A DNA stretch of 64,000 nucleotides. It comes from Neorhizobium galegae (GTDB taxonomy: Bacteria; Pseudomonadota; Alphaproteobacteria; Rhizobiales; Rhizobiaceae). Under the pieces are notes generated by a model that made no database searches, had not been told where the DNA came from, and saw only the letters and a program-made list of their open reading frames with translations. The stretch spans positions 1,426,001 to 1,490,000 of the forward strand of contig NZ_JAGIPH010000001.1 in the NCBI RefSeq assembly GCF_017877135.1, in the 5' to 3' direction. Shown here one piece after another: positions 12,001 to 17,934 of the stretch (its first letter is position 1; each line of letters opens with the position of its first letter). Made by a program: the position numbers and the translations under genes.

Positions 12001-14678
12001 CCCAGGCCGGCGATATACAGTACCACGACGACGGGACGGTCACGCTGACCAATCATGAGGGCGTGTCGATCAATACCGATGGCACCGTCAGCGTGACCGC
12101 CGGTCAGGATGCCTATCTGCAGAGCCAGGGCGACCTCAACGTGAAGACGATTGCGGTCGGCGAAACGCTGCAGCTTGTCACCTCCGGAAGCCTGCTGAAC
12201 GCCAATGACGACAGCACGGCCAACGTGACCGGTCGCAACCTGATCCTCTCCTCCGCCGGCGACAATCTCGGAACCGCCGACAAGCGCTTCGTCACCGACA
12301 CCACCGATGACGGCTATGTGCAGCTGCGCACCGACGGTTCGGCCTATCTGTTGGAAAAGACCGGCGACCTGCGCCTGCAGGATGCGGCCGGCCCGACGCT
12401 CGACCTGCAGGCCAATGACGGCCGGATCGTCGATGCGTTGAACGACAAGGGCGTGGAGATCAACGGCGACAATGTGAAGCTCTTCGCCCGCGACGGCATC
12501 GGCACAGAGGGCGCCGATCTCGACGTGACAACGCGCGTCAAAGGCTCGATCTCGGTAGAGACGCCCGGCGATTCCTTTGTCTATGCCCCGGATCTTCCCG
12601 TGACGGTGAAAGAGGCCGTCGTCGGCGGCCTCTCGAAGATCGTCTCAGCCAGCCAGATCCTGGTCGAGGCGGGTCAGACCTTCTCGGCAAGCGTCATCGA
12701 CTGGTTCGCGCCGGACGACATCACCTTCGAAGAGAACAGCAAGGTCATCTCGCGTGACGGCACTGCCAAGTTCCGCACCTATGCCAATCTGGTGATGGGC
12801 GAAGGCTCGACCATTGATGCTGAGGGCAATGGCATTGATATCGGCGCGGCCGGAAATGTCGTGCTTGGCAACCTCGTCAGCACGAAGGGCGGCGACAATG
12901 TCATCGTCGTGGATGCCGGTGGTTCGATCAACGGCAATGGCGACAGTCTGAAGGATATCGACGTCTCCGACGATACCGCAGGCGTGACGCTTTCGGCCCA
13001 TGGCGGTATCGGCGGCGACACGGCGCTCGCCACCAATCTCGCCCGCCTGACCTTCACCAATGTCGATGGCGGCGACGTGGCGATCGAAAACAGCCGCAGC
13101 ATGACGCTGGAAAACAGCAGCGTGGGCGCGGGCTCTTCCATCAGCGTCTCGACGGCGGGTGACCTGCTGACGCAGTCCGTCACCGCGGTCGATGGCGACA
13201 TTGCGCTCTCGGCCGATGCCAAGCTGACCCAGGTCCAGAACGCCGTCATCAATGCCGGCACAGGGTCGATTGCGATCACGGCGGGCACGGATGCGCTGCT
13301 TTACCGCATCATGACGGCCGGAAACGGCAATATCGATGTGGCCGCGCTGACCGGTGAGGTCAGCCTCAACAAGGACGTCAGCACCGCCGAAGGCTCGATC
13401 AGCGTCACAGCCGCGACGGATCTGTCACTCGCCGATACTGCCAACGTGACGGCGGCCGGTGCCGGCGACGTGTCGCTGACGGCCACAACTGGCCAGCTGA
13501 CCCAGGGCGCGCTTGCCGTCATCAACGGCGGCACGGGGTCGGTTTCCCTGTCGGCCGGTACGGATGCGGTGCTGAACCGCATCCTGACGGGCGGCAACGG
13601 CAATATCGCCGTGGCGGCACTGACGGGCCGGGTCGATCTCAACAAGGAAGTCAGCACCGCCGAGGGCGACATCAGCGTCACGGCCCATACGAACCTCACG
13701 CTCGCCGATGCCGCCAACGTGACGGCGGCCGGTGCCGGCGACGTGTCGCTGACGGCCACAACTGGCCAGCTGACCCAGGGCGCGCTTGCCGTCATCAACG
13801 GCGGCACGGGATCGGTTTCGCTGTCGGCCGGTACGGATGCGGTGCTGAACCGCATCCTGACGGGTGGCAACGGCAATATCGACGTGGCGGCGCTGACCGG
13901 TCAGATCAACCTGAACAAGGAGATCAGCACGGCAGAAGGCAATATCAGCGTGACGGCCTATACCGACCTGACGCTTGCCGATGCCGGTCACGTGACGGCG
14001 GCCGGCGCGGGCAATATTCGCCTTGATGCCACCACCGGGCTGCTGACCCAGGCGCTGGGCGCCATCATCGACGGGGGAACCGGCGATGTGGATCTGCTGG
14101 CCGGTCACGACGCAATCCTGCAGACCGTCCGGACCGCGGGCAACGGCGACATCGGGATCGTCAGCCGCCAGGGCAATGTCTTCCTGGAGAACGATATCGA
14201 TACCGCGGAAGGCTCCATGAACATTCTGGCCCAGCACAATGTCTTCATCGCGGCCACGTCCGACCTCACGGCGCAAGGGGCAGGGGACATCAACATCCGC
14301 ACGCTTCAGGACAGCGTCATCCAGGCGCAGGGTTCCTGGATCGACGGCGGCCGCGGTCAGGTGCGTATCCATGGTGCCTTCGATGTGGTGCTGCGCGATG
14401 TCCGCTCCAGCTATCCGTCGCGCTACCGGATCATGGCGACGGCCGGCAACTATATCGACGACGGCGGCAATGCCCATCGCAATGTGCTGGACACCGAGAT
14501 GCGCAATGCCCGCATCGATGTGGCCGCGCTGATGCCGGTGGTGCCGGATGCGGACCTTTACCTGCGGGCACTGCGTGCCCTGCAGGACGGCCGGGTCGGC
14601 ATCGTCAACCGCGGCACGAGCGTCGGTGCCGAGGAGGTGGAAAGCGATGAAAATGGAGCCATCGTTCTGGCGCCGTAA
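1..14678 (+). CDS. giant LktA/filamentous-haemagglutinin-type adhesin (TpsA exoprotein), 5' end outside window
   Basis: The reading frame is open from the left edge of the window (codons from base 3) to TAA at 14676, so this is the C-terminal part of a protein longer than 4,890 residues; the TTG at 39 is probably internal. The visible part begins with an Ala/Lys/Glu-rich coiled-coil-like stretch (to about base 230) and has an acidic insert near 885-945. A very long glycine-rich, beta-helix-like region follows, in which short valine/asparagine strands alternate with motifs such as GVGGTVGVG. The end carries 91-residue tandem repeats. There is no C-terminal autotransporter barrel and no LPXTG motif, so export by the TpsB encoded just downstream fits. 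The N-terminal secretion domain expected of TpsA proteins must lie upstream. Role by family: secreted or surface filament for attachment or cell-cell contact. Substrate or receptor cannot be inferred. Composition is like that of the neighbouring genes. Confidence 0.85.
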   Translation, partial: AQEAATGRLADQLSEIRDAKAAAKAAAESEKANATTAEAKAAADKKIAAADADLKKTEVQEAKVEETKTEAEAAAANPVASLGSTYTVGFNMIDQNTKAELRGGASIGSEVSNGVLSGAVGDIAVTAHSGMEGGLSTYATLNGGSAKSASSGTALNIGVNVLLGETTAKIAEKAGSGGGSNAQNTLASSGDVTVSARNETSFQIVNKSATPEKMSGDATSANLITLSGGIQMLDTGARLERSVLADGALTVEAASANTVATYLIGTTAGGAVSPVSNAVTNGLDLIAGIAGYDLGDEEEEGEPPADEGDEDETSSNAKLGIGAILNVAMVASALRNSASMMESAEKAMSAEEDAQGVMKEQGKKDFVLSAGFSYNSFDSVAETASNLTLRGEGVTVGAYNVTDADVTVTSNSEFDEGAGATVLSVAANLANQDNRALIGSGSTIIVGQDGLTVEAATKAYGTDENGDETLDDDTSDFFARSTGKSGLKGKQMIIALGLNIVDFENEATVGNNVTVLSQAAYDAANQSDLAGVIASGDDKPAVSVNSAAAMTLKAEGNAANGTNGLFFDGEDGLLGYYESTEGMRGGALGLSIAKMATPLIAGYLDARVKQRQSELTEGHSAAGEGDAKGFGIGINIGSIDVTSKIGDDNAIVDIGDLAVTTDAQVRTSAQGVAGTGPSGEILSLSPEASESAATAMDAAAAINVVYGDVSAAIGTTRTGTLRAADADADLEALLADGYIYADTVTVSAKTQAMAEATADGKAAGAQAADGAAGAINLHDFDTTATLSASIRATGDVAVTATSDTVEVVSAEASARGTPVEAYASKLKSSVNNLLIGTNGSNPNTSIFGRAADRFKSTYDKVSSTTEELNNAKPTQAFAAAVGFNFADHDTKAIVSDNVKIETPGAISVIADHDAMSMVEASGAAVLSDDATGAAMSINVINTTVAANIGKNVVLGTAATQAGDVTVQAMSRFNTGVNVDDLLVYKTDDDGNYILDNGEKVLDETLPDFTYSAEAIAGAGGKGSALTGAFAATVYLGDTATTLGNGVKINATGDTTIGAYDRSQVANKAWGVSAALGTGTSVNKSARGAVGSIIYRGRSVTTTIGTDLDLQTEGAADIVAKVLMPSEAWVGPDDDGVTSSTTWLDYVDPLLGGDLAAPLRKADPAVTQSLHNQVIAAAAAGQSTQASFSGALGITVANGVTKVAIGDRAHVEADTINVESRMNQEMLGIGGSLTVSLSGSGGTFGVQGAVNVVMDDVLTSVGKGGVFVANGGGADFTSEAETQAMSITAVASLSGSSSTTVAANIASNTFQSSAKTSIADNVSITSADDTNITSRNAIEAFAFAGALGVSFGGANPVAATVVSNTQLSSAESLLASGVTVTSTDGSVNLGAATSERLLSVPVAGGGRAGVLSVTVVDSTTRAVADATSTLTAENGDVSVTAENTSDVLEIAGTIAFSMNGAAFGLTMPGTGVNKTVEAQIGNAEARNIEIAARSSNDIRQLAGAGAASTQSTGAGGTVSVLVLDNDVTARIAAGATVTANGNVWLDAADDSSLLQFGGGIGAGQNVGVGASVGSLVVLGNTLAEVGSNATVTARGLESEVVTFQQLQEVDEAKESQRTGIVGSFEALEDTGLAFADDVKAAFDTLGDVGKSKAERDALLAMPTTTRTAKGFVMTANGDHRAVAISLAVGASTGTAGVGGVVDVGVFSNTVTAHVANGASINEGLTAATLGDYGSSQDTIISAQSTGRMIGFAGMVGAAATAGVGGGATVNVFSGTTEAVVDSGAVVKARRDVELAARRQQQIGVAGFAMGASSGAAGVGAAVNVTTISGTTLARLDGRADAYRDVSINARESSQHLEVVGAIGVAGTAGVGGAINVAVASSTTSAVLGASGAINAIGDTSITARAREYIGNIIVAGGVGGTVGVGASINVVDSRRGISSYAYGRINQDAAFQSAGSGQDVEIEASSAIDMYRLVGGLGGGGTVGVGVSFDMATILNQTDAAIGGNAKVYTGGNVDIDAVSAKNYASNTIAGGVGGVVGVGGAVVINRTGSGNLNGYQNNDGTSAVDGGGMAADIDGVLSKVAASRIQSSGNASLDATVAKANGATASSLSGDATSVSAMLTKDGHDRTSATIGDSAQVVAGRAVSLAAADYGRVYQLAGTVGVGGTVGVGLTVGVNDFSSSAITAIGNNARVTAGTTLSMDAENVSVLEAVNFAGAAGLVGVAGSINYNRLRNTANTSIGAGAQVTASQAQIIAENEQNLAATTIGIAGGFVGVGVSYTRAELEGGAFTTIGNGATVTTLSGDLDVLAEQRFRMSVDGLAGAGGAVAGQAAVSEIEEDSDATVQLGDNVTLDSAGVLNLEAQNLGWSVSNVVGIAFGAVAAGYVHSYAESYGDASVLAGNNHHLTGSAVDISALVGDLQSVGRLAGSATLGTIAGDRSAVATALEYIGLVRSTYRRADSFALAAAGGIGAAQGSNIAAMTGNDTLVDLGYGQITARSGDVDISTENEASLQTKIIGITVGALSLGAHVAQTKNENNSRIVLGSSINAKDISILANSDTRATAESFAVSGGIYTAGISMAKVIDRGATTIELRDLGTVTTGDDISATGTIIIKADHERHFDGKMNSFGVGLVGGGDGTTVYDVAGSSTVDIGDNRKIVSKTYDDQSNGENIQILARNAIAKDLFSGTNLNLKAYGAIAVAEVDSDITVKTNTGVAIGRNAQIYSAGDLTIKSMANVSGDDVITIDSAGAAAAATGKTKFTHTGTTGDRAQSFVTVGDSAALFAGEHLEASAVTDTNISTSGDGSAYGLGATLRVDSVSASTSDNVVTIGTNATVTSYGDVFLGAGEDYVAADNKTALAGDRLVGYRINNNTVASSVVSIIGAAIGIPRDNISRATSDQHNLLNIASGSKVQSADNLHAGASDDLRGGATAYIDVRNYSATSFLTAFMDIKGVGKSSKAGVVNLNGTLETGADRTRWISIDGTDANSVSGKGYNWRKGVSKSGNTWNVNYEAPLGDVVLRTGVNHGGLIGTGTIVTPRDADLRVVNTSSDALSITGLSIPYLVGGKLYVNGTQVKQNGSTLLGTVNYTLPTQDSVLSVVSTNAAGADLTVNGQISNLGGSVTLANIYGSVSLQARVQAADLTILAGRDFRIDSDDDINLGNDPISEYSNLANSYNNTQTASNSDVKLSSSGTPQGAAGSIEALGNIYIKAAAVNINGTIRSGVSGRDTTVTQAQVNSALSSNQKTRYEQTKSESDRYYQLNAGLGFDPLTATREQLASISIDDLAEIPLYYDYATGHIVAKNLQAEGGTIVIEGRIASTGRGKVEALDGYARFDITNQSTSALELRDIDTGDGVEGTIVFNDHNYQTADSSYLQTRWARVGSDIVKYENTSNQLTNGVAMTQVATGAAAATYDPMAGQRYKWTVTADYYDLEQFYSHHEDKSDGEDDVNDIISHQNGADWTSADYSWIRNKLTGGDWERWGDDHQSWSSPTYGSDPIGSLIVDTSDSSEFHYTRQVTETGRQVQNFQSETVCEAEFIVCLDYEVRPKMDYRIYYHSNQTYSVKADKTINIGFFGEDTGRIAVDSQGDVLIGGTVRNVTGETVLTSHQGGIYTAENDGQKGVLIANNVTLTGNTSIGSSATDTFRIEQTGDDAIVNATAPNLYLEEVTGGLRLGQVNVDTAKTANGGDLTLIARGDIDFRASNMGSVVTAGRIQLESKTGKLLTNVADNGLDVDTDAAGGGTLSVKTKDPNAVTIREVSGDLRVDTIDIAGDLTLMVNGDLLNGQDDTLDLTAYDAGFASYLDSRGIGTASYTQSETKLVNDAKAEQMTQMYKAYWKMRGAGSGSTNSLARVAATESTIAPYDKNFVYHVSNTDRTALKANGFSDADIVAYEAKQTAFYHDAHDKLGAAAEGTYDENFTYQLTDAERTANTQGLTLDRDAVLSAVNAEVVGGNATGSTLASNIQAGSLNIDVSGTIGDSSQSVTLNADGDKTMSVADMQKMRTAQAGDIQYHDDGTVTLTNHEGVSINTDGTVSVTAGQDAYLQSQGDLNVKTIAVGETLQLVTSGSLLNANDDSTANVTGRNLILSSAGDNLGTADKRFVTDTTDDGYVQLRTDGSAYLLEKTGDLRLQDAAGPTLDLQANDGRIVDALNDKGVEINGDNVKLFARDGIGTEGADLDVTTRVKGSISVETPGDSFVYAPDLPVTVKEAVVGGLSKIVSASQILVEAGQTFSASVIDWFAPDDITFEENSKVISRDGTAKFRTYANLVMGEGSTIDAEGNGIDIGAAGNVVLGNLVSTKGGDNVIVVDAGGSINGNGDSLKDIDVSDDTAGVTLSAHGGIGGDTALATNLARLTFTNVDGGDVAIENSRSMTLENSSVGAGSSISVSTAGDLLTQSVTAVDGDIALSADAKLTQVQNAVINAGTGSIAITAGTDALLYRIMTAGNGNIDVAALTGEVSLNKDVSTAEGSISVTAATDLSLADTANVTAAGAGDVSLTATTGQLTQGALAVINGGTGSVSLSAGTDAVLNRILTGGNGNIAVAALTGRVDLNKEVSTAEGDISVTAHTNLTLADAANVTAAGAGDVSLTATTGQLTQGALAVINGGTGSVSLSAGTDAVLNRILTGGNGNIDVAALTGQINLNKEISTAEGNISVTAYTDLTLADAGHVTAAGAGNIRLDATTGLLTQALGAIIDGGTGDVDLLAGHDAILQTVRTAGNGDIGIVSRQGNVFLENDIDTAEGSMNILAQHNVFIAATSDLTAQGAGDINIRTLQDSVIQAQGSWIDGGRGQVRIHGAFDVVLRDVRSSYPSRYRIMATAGNYIDDGGNAHRNVLDTEMRNARIDVAALMPVVPDADLYLRALRALQDGRVGIVNRGTSVGAEEVESDENGAIVLAP
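4990..7300 (+). repeat. glycine-rich degenerate repeat region within the adhesin
   Basis: About ten cassettes carry a core like AGVGG or VGVGG followed by a short valine-rich strand ending in NV. Cores occur near bases 5086, 5278, 5446, 5599, 5764, 5944, 6109 and 6487, mostly 150-190 bases (about 50-63 codons) apart. The protein repeats are degenerate and DNA identity is limited to short GTCGGCGTCGGCGG-like runs. The pattern is what a right-handed beta-helix with regular turns would give. Confidence 0.6.
13182..14470 (+). repeat. 91-residue (273-bp) tandem repeats at the adhesin C-terminus
   Basis: The block starting S/D-TAEG recurs at exactly 273-base intervals: 13380, 13653, 13926 and 14199. 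It is preceded by a shorter related copy from about 13182 and followed by a decaying one. Copies 1 and 2 are almost identical at the DNA level between about 13441-13620 and 13714-13893, with only a handful of differences. Copies 3 and 4 have diverged. Each unit contains the motifs NVTAAGAGD, INGGTGSV and GGNGNI, consistent with beta-helix coils. Confidence 0.9.
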
Positions 14679-14792
14679 ACCTGAACCCGTGCGGGAGGGC
14701 AGCAATCTGTGGAAGCAGATGGGCTGGCCTCCCGCAGCAACGACCTTCGTGCCACAAGAGCAGCGAAGATTATTTCCAGAAGTGAGGATGTC

Positions 14793-15500
14793 GTGTCCAA
14801 GAATGCATTCCGTTTGAACTCCCTGACCACTGCCTTTGCTGCCTGCCTGGCGCTTGGCGTTGCTGTGCCGCTGGTGGCAGAGGCCGCCGGCACCGGCGAC
14901 AAGCCGAAGGCCGTCGATGCGGCCGCACCGGCCACCGCAGCCGCTGCGCCGGCCGCCCCAGCGCCAGCCGCCCAGCAGGCCGACGCGGCCCAGAAGGGCA
15001 AGGATGCCGCCGCCGGCGGCGACATCCAGAGCGGCCCGAAGGTCACGGTGCAGCAGCACGGCGACTGGCTGATGGAATGCTACGATCCGGCCGTCAACAA
15101 CGTGAACTGCCAGATCAAGCAGCGGATCGCCCAGAAGGATACCGACCGCAACATTCTGGTGATGAGCATCGCCTTCGATCCGAAGGCCAAGAGCAATGTC
15201 ATCCAGTATGTGTTGCCGCTGGACTTCCTGCTCACGCCCGGCGTCTCCGTCGAGGTCGGCAGCTACCAGACGACCGCCGGCGTCAACCGATGCTCGGCCC
15301 AGGGCTGCTTCGTCGAAGGCACCACCGACGATGCCTTCATCAAGGCGATGCAGGGCGCCAAGGACGGTGGCCGCGTCGTGATCGTGTCGCGCACCGGCCA
15401 GAAGGTCGGCATCGGCTTCTCGGTCGCCGGCTTCTCCAAGGCCTATGAAGAAATGATCAAGGAAAACACGCGGATGGCAGCGCAGCAGCCGAAGGGCTGA
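14793..15500 (+). CDS. invasion associated locus B (IalB) family periplasmic protein
   Basis: The 235-residue protein starts at GTG 14793, preceded by AGTGAGGAT. An ATG in frame at 14709 would put 28 unsuitable residues before the signal peptide. Residues 1 to about 33 form a signal peptide ending near AEAAG. An Ala/Pro-rich linker follows (to about residue 70), then an IalB domain with VQQHGDWLMECYD, four cysteines (two each side of the middle, likely two disulfides) and the NRCSAQGCF motif. IalB-family proteins are periplasmic or outer-membrane proteins named after a Bartonella protein linked to erythrocyte invasion; their molecular role is poorly defined. The gene sits 114 bases after the adhesin and 91 before tpsB, all on one strand, so co-transcription and a role in adhesin export or anchoring is plausible but is inference. 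Confidence 0.82.
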   Translation: MSKNAFRLNSLTTAFAACLALGVAVPLVAEAAGTGDKPKAVDAAAPATAAAAPAAPAPAAQQADAAQKGKDAAAGGDIQSGPKVTVQQHGDWLMECYDPAVNNVNCQIKQRIAQKDTDRNILVMSIAFDPKAKSNVIQYVLPLDFLLTPGVSVEVGSYQTTAGVNRCSAQGCFVEGTTDDAFIKAMQGAKDGGRVVIVSRTGQKVGIGFSVAGFSKAYEEMIKENTRMAAQQPKG

Positions 15501-15591
15501 GGCAGATACGGGCGGCCTTCGCCGCCCGACGCCATGCAAGCAGACTGGGGAGGCCCGCGGGGGGTCTCCCTGCGGAATATCGGGGGTTCAG

Positions 15592-17445
15592 GTGCGGTCG
15601 GTTCGGGACACACAGCGCGGCGGATTGAGCCGGCGCGACAAGGCACAACAGATCGGGACAGCGACGGATGCCGGACAGGGCATGGCTTTGACCGGTCGTC
15701 TGGTGTGGGCAGGCGCCATGCTGGTAGGCCTGTCTTGCGGCCTGGCTGCGGCTCCGGCCGACGCGGCACCGGCCCTGCCGACGGTGCCTTCGGCGACCAA
15801 TGCCGATATCAACAATCCGCGCGCCGTGAGCGATTTCGAGGAGCGTGAACGCCAGCGCGCGCTGGAGCGCGCCACCGACCGGCAGCCGGCAGCCCCGAGC
15901 GCGCCGGAGCACGAGGACGTGGCCGTGCCGAAGGGGGCAGAGCGCGCGAGTTTCGTGCTGAAGGATGTCGCGTTCAACGAGAGCCGCATCTTCACCAAGG
16001 CCGATCTCGACGCAATCGTCGCGCCTTATCTCAACCGCAAGATCTCCGTCGCGGACCTGTTCCGCATGACGGCAAAGATCAACGCGACCTATCGCGAGCG
16101 GGGCTATATCACGGCACAGGCGGTGCTGGTGCCGCAGCAGATCGCTGGCGGTCATGTCCGCATCCAGCTGGTGGAAGGCACGATCGGCGCCGTCGAGGTG
16201 TCCGGCAACAAGAAGGTTCGCTCCGATGTGGTGATCGACCATGTCGAGGTGCTGCCGGGCAGCATTCCCACCATCCAGCTGATCGAGCGGCGGCTGGCCG
16301 CGGTCAACCAGAACCGCAAGTTCCAGGTCACGGCCGGGCTGAAGCCCGGCAAGGAGACCGGCACCACGGATCTTCAGTTGCAGGTCACCAGCGAGCCGAA
16401 GCCCTTCAGCGGCACCGTCTATATGAACAACCAGGGCACCCGCGACAGCGGTCGCTATACGCTCGGCGCCACCGCCAGCCTCTACTCGCCCTTCGGCTAT
16501 GACGAGACCCTTTCCGCCGGCCTGACCACCTCCGTCAGCGACATGAGCAACATGTTGCAGGATTTCGACGTCGGCTCCTATTTCTTCGACGCGGATCTTC
16601 CGATGCCGGTGGGCAATGGCGGGCTGCGCCTGCTGTATTCGCATTCGGATTCCAAGGTGCTGGAAGGCAGCTTTGCCTCGCTCGGCGTGCTGGGCCGCGG
16701 CGATCTCGTCAGCCTCACCTATACGCAGCCTTTCTACACCACGCCGACCTGGAACTTCTCGACCGTCAGCGGCGGGCAGTGGAGCGATACCCACAGCGAG
16801 GTCAGCACCGTCGATACCGACACGCTGTCGTTTCGCGTGTTCGGCGGTGTAAAGGGGCAGGCAACCTTCCCCACCACCGGCACCTATATCGAAACCGAGC
16901 TCCGCCTCATCCAGTCCTGGGTCGACACCAAGGGGCTGAGCGGCCATGACCGCGACACCATCACCCGCATCGTGGGCAGCGCCACGCTGTTCCAGTCGAT
17001 GGGCGACGGGCTCAGCCTGATGATGCGGGCGGGCGGACAATATACGCCGGAAAAGCGCCTACCCTCCGGCGAACTCTGGTATCTCGGCGGGGTCAGCACG
17101 CTACCCGCCTACGAGCTGTCGTCCCTGTCCGGAGACAACGGCCTCTACCTTGCCAACCAGATCCGCTACAGTTCCGACTATTACAACAGCGGCATGCAGC
17201 AGGCGCTCGGCATTCCCTTCTCATCCGGCATCCGCGCCTTCTACGATGTCGGCGCCGTGTTTGACGATTACCTGCGCGGCGAATCCAGCAGCTTCTACTC
17301 GGATGCGGGCTTTGGGCTGGATTTCGACATTGGCGGGCACCTGAGCGGCGACCTATCGGTAGCCTGGGCGATCGATCCGGAGATGAACAAAAACATCGAG
17401 ATCGATAAGCCGCGCTTCCTCTTCACGGTCACCACCAGCTTCTGA
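15592..17445 (+). CDS. TpsB-type outer-membrane transporter (ShlB/FhaC/HecB family)
   Basis: The protein has 617 residues from GTG 15592, which has GGGGG five bases upstream. ATG 15682 gives 587 residues beginning directly with a clean signal peptide (MALTGRLVWAGAMLVG), so the start is not settled. After the signal come a charged helix region (EERERQRALERATDR), a POTRA_2 domain (FVLKDVAFNES to LVEGTIGAVEV), a second POTRA (VSGNKKVRSD to LQVTSEP) and a 16-strand-type barrel ending in TVTTSF with the terminal phenylalanine of outer-membrane barrels. It should translocate the adhesin across the outer membrane. The barrel keeps the FYDVG strand motif, but the loop-6 position normally VRGY/LRGF reads LPAY (17101-17112). 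Order in the locus is tpsA, ialB-like, tpsB. Confidence 0.88.
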   Translation: MRSVRDTQRGGLSRRDKAQQIGTATDAGQGMALTGRLVWAGAMLVGLSCGLAAAPADAAPALPTVPSATNADINNPRAVSDFEERERQRALERATDRQPAAPSAPEHEDVAVPKGAERASFVLKDVAFNESRIFTKADLDAIVAPYLNRKISVADLFRMTAKINATYRERGYITAQAVLVPQQIAGGHVRIQLVEGTIGAVEVSGNKKVRSDVVIDHVEVLPGSIPTIQLIERRLAAVNQNRKFQVTAGLKPGKETGTTDLQLQVTSEPKPFSGTVYMNNQGTRDSGRYTLGATASLYSPFGYDETLSAGLTTSVSDMSNMLQDFDVGSYFFDADLPMPVGNGGLRLLYSHSDSKVLEGSFASLGVLGRGDLVSLTYTQPFYTTPTWNFSTVSGGQWSDTHSEVSTVDTDTLSFRVFGGVKGQATFPTTGTYIETELRLIQSWVDTKGLSGHDRDTITRIVGSATLFQSMGDGLSLMMRAGGQYTPEKRLPSGELWYLGGVSTLPAYELSSLSGDNGLYLANQIRYSSDYYNSGMQQALGIPFSSGIRAFYDVGAVFDDYLRGESSSFYSDAGFGLDFDIGGHLSGDLSVAWAIDPEMNKNIEIDKPRFLFTVTTSF

Positions 17446-17491
17446 CGGACGGGCTGCAGCCCTCTGGGATGGCGCGACGGCGAATTCGGCA

Positions 17492-17746
17492 TCACCGCCG
17501 CGGTTCGCCGCCCGGCGCGTAAACGCTTTTGCGGGCAAACAGGAATTTGTGGCCGCACTGGCAGCGCAGCATGTATTTTTTGGGGTCGCGGGCGGCAAAT
17601 TCGGTGGTGAAGCCCTTGGGCATCTCGTCGATGGCAAAGCCCGGGTCCTTGCGGCGCGGGTCGTCGTCTTCCGACACCTCGGCAAAGCCGGAGTGTCCGC
17701 ATTGCGGGCATTCGAGTTTTCGGGAATATCGGTCGCGTGCAGCCAT
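17492..17746 (-). CDS. small zinc-ribbon protein, function unknown
   Basis: An 84-residue basic protein starts at the ATG at 17746; a longer frame to 17878 adds 44 residues without a convincing start. It has two CxxC-type knuckles, ECPQCGHSG near residues 12-20 and RCQCGHK near residue 60, which would bind one zinc. No strong Shine-Dalgarno is seen before ATG 17746. It is convergent with tpsB and divergent from the DNA glycosylase gene. The sequence resembles short conserved hypothetical proteins of rhizobia, but no function can be assigned. Confidence 0.65.
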   Translation of the reverse strand: MAARDRYSRKLECPQCGHSGFAEVSEDDDPRRKDPGFAIDEMPKGFTTEFAARDPKKYMLRCQCGHKFLFARKSVYAPGGEPRR

Positions 17747-17934
17747 GCGGGGGTAAGTAGACGCTCCACCTTGCCCTGACAAGACCGGGGAGAAGCAGGC
17801 GCCGGCAAAACCGCGATGGCAGCCAGAGGCGCTTGCGTCCCCTCGCCTGATCCGCGATCCGCCATTGTAGCCTTGCATCCGCCGGCACGTCGGGCGACAA
17901 CGCCGGTTCGGGACTGGAGCAGGGAGCGAAGGCC

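Noticed and set aside
13182..14470. Regularly spaced repeats considered as a CRISPR-like array
   Set aside because: The unit is 273 bases, fully coding and in frame, with no short direct repeats separated by unique spacers and no cas genes.
13425..15539. 704-codon minus-strand frame across the adhesin end and IalB gene
   Set aside because: It overlaps two well-supported plus-strand genes and repeats with the 273-base adhesin repeats; no recognisable protein family.
17447..17465. GGGCTGCAGCCC palindrome after tpsB considered as a terminator
   Set aside because: The palindrome has no loop and no T-run and lies close to the convergent gene; no support beyond symmetry.
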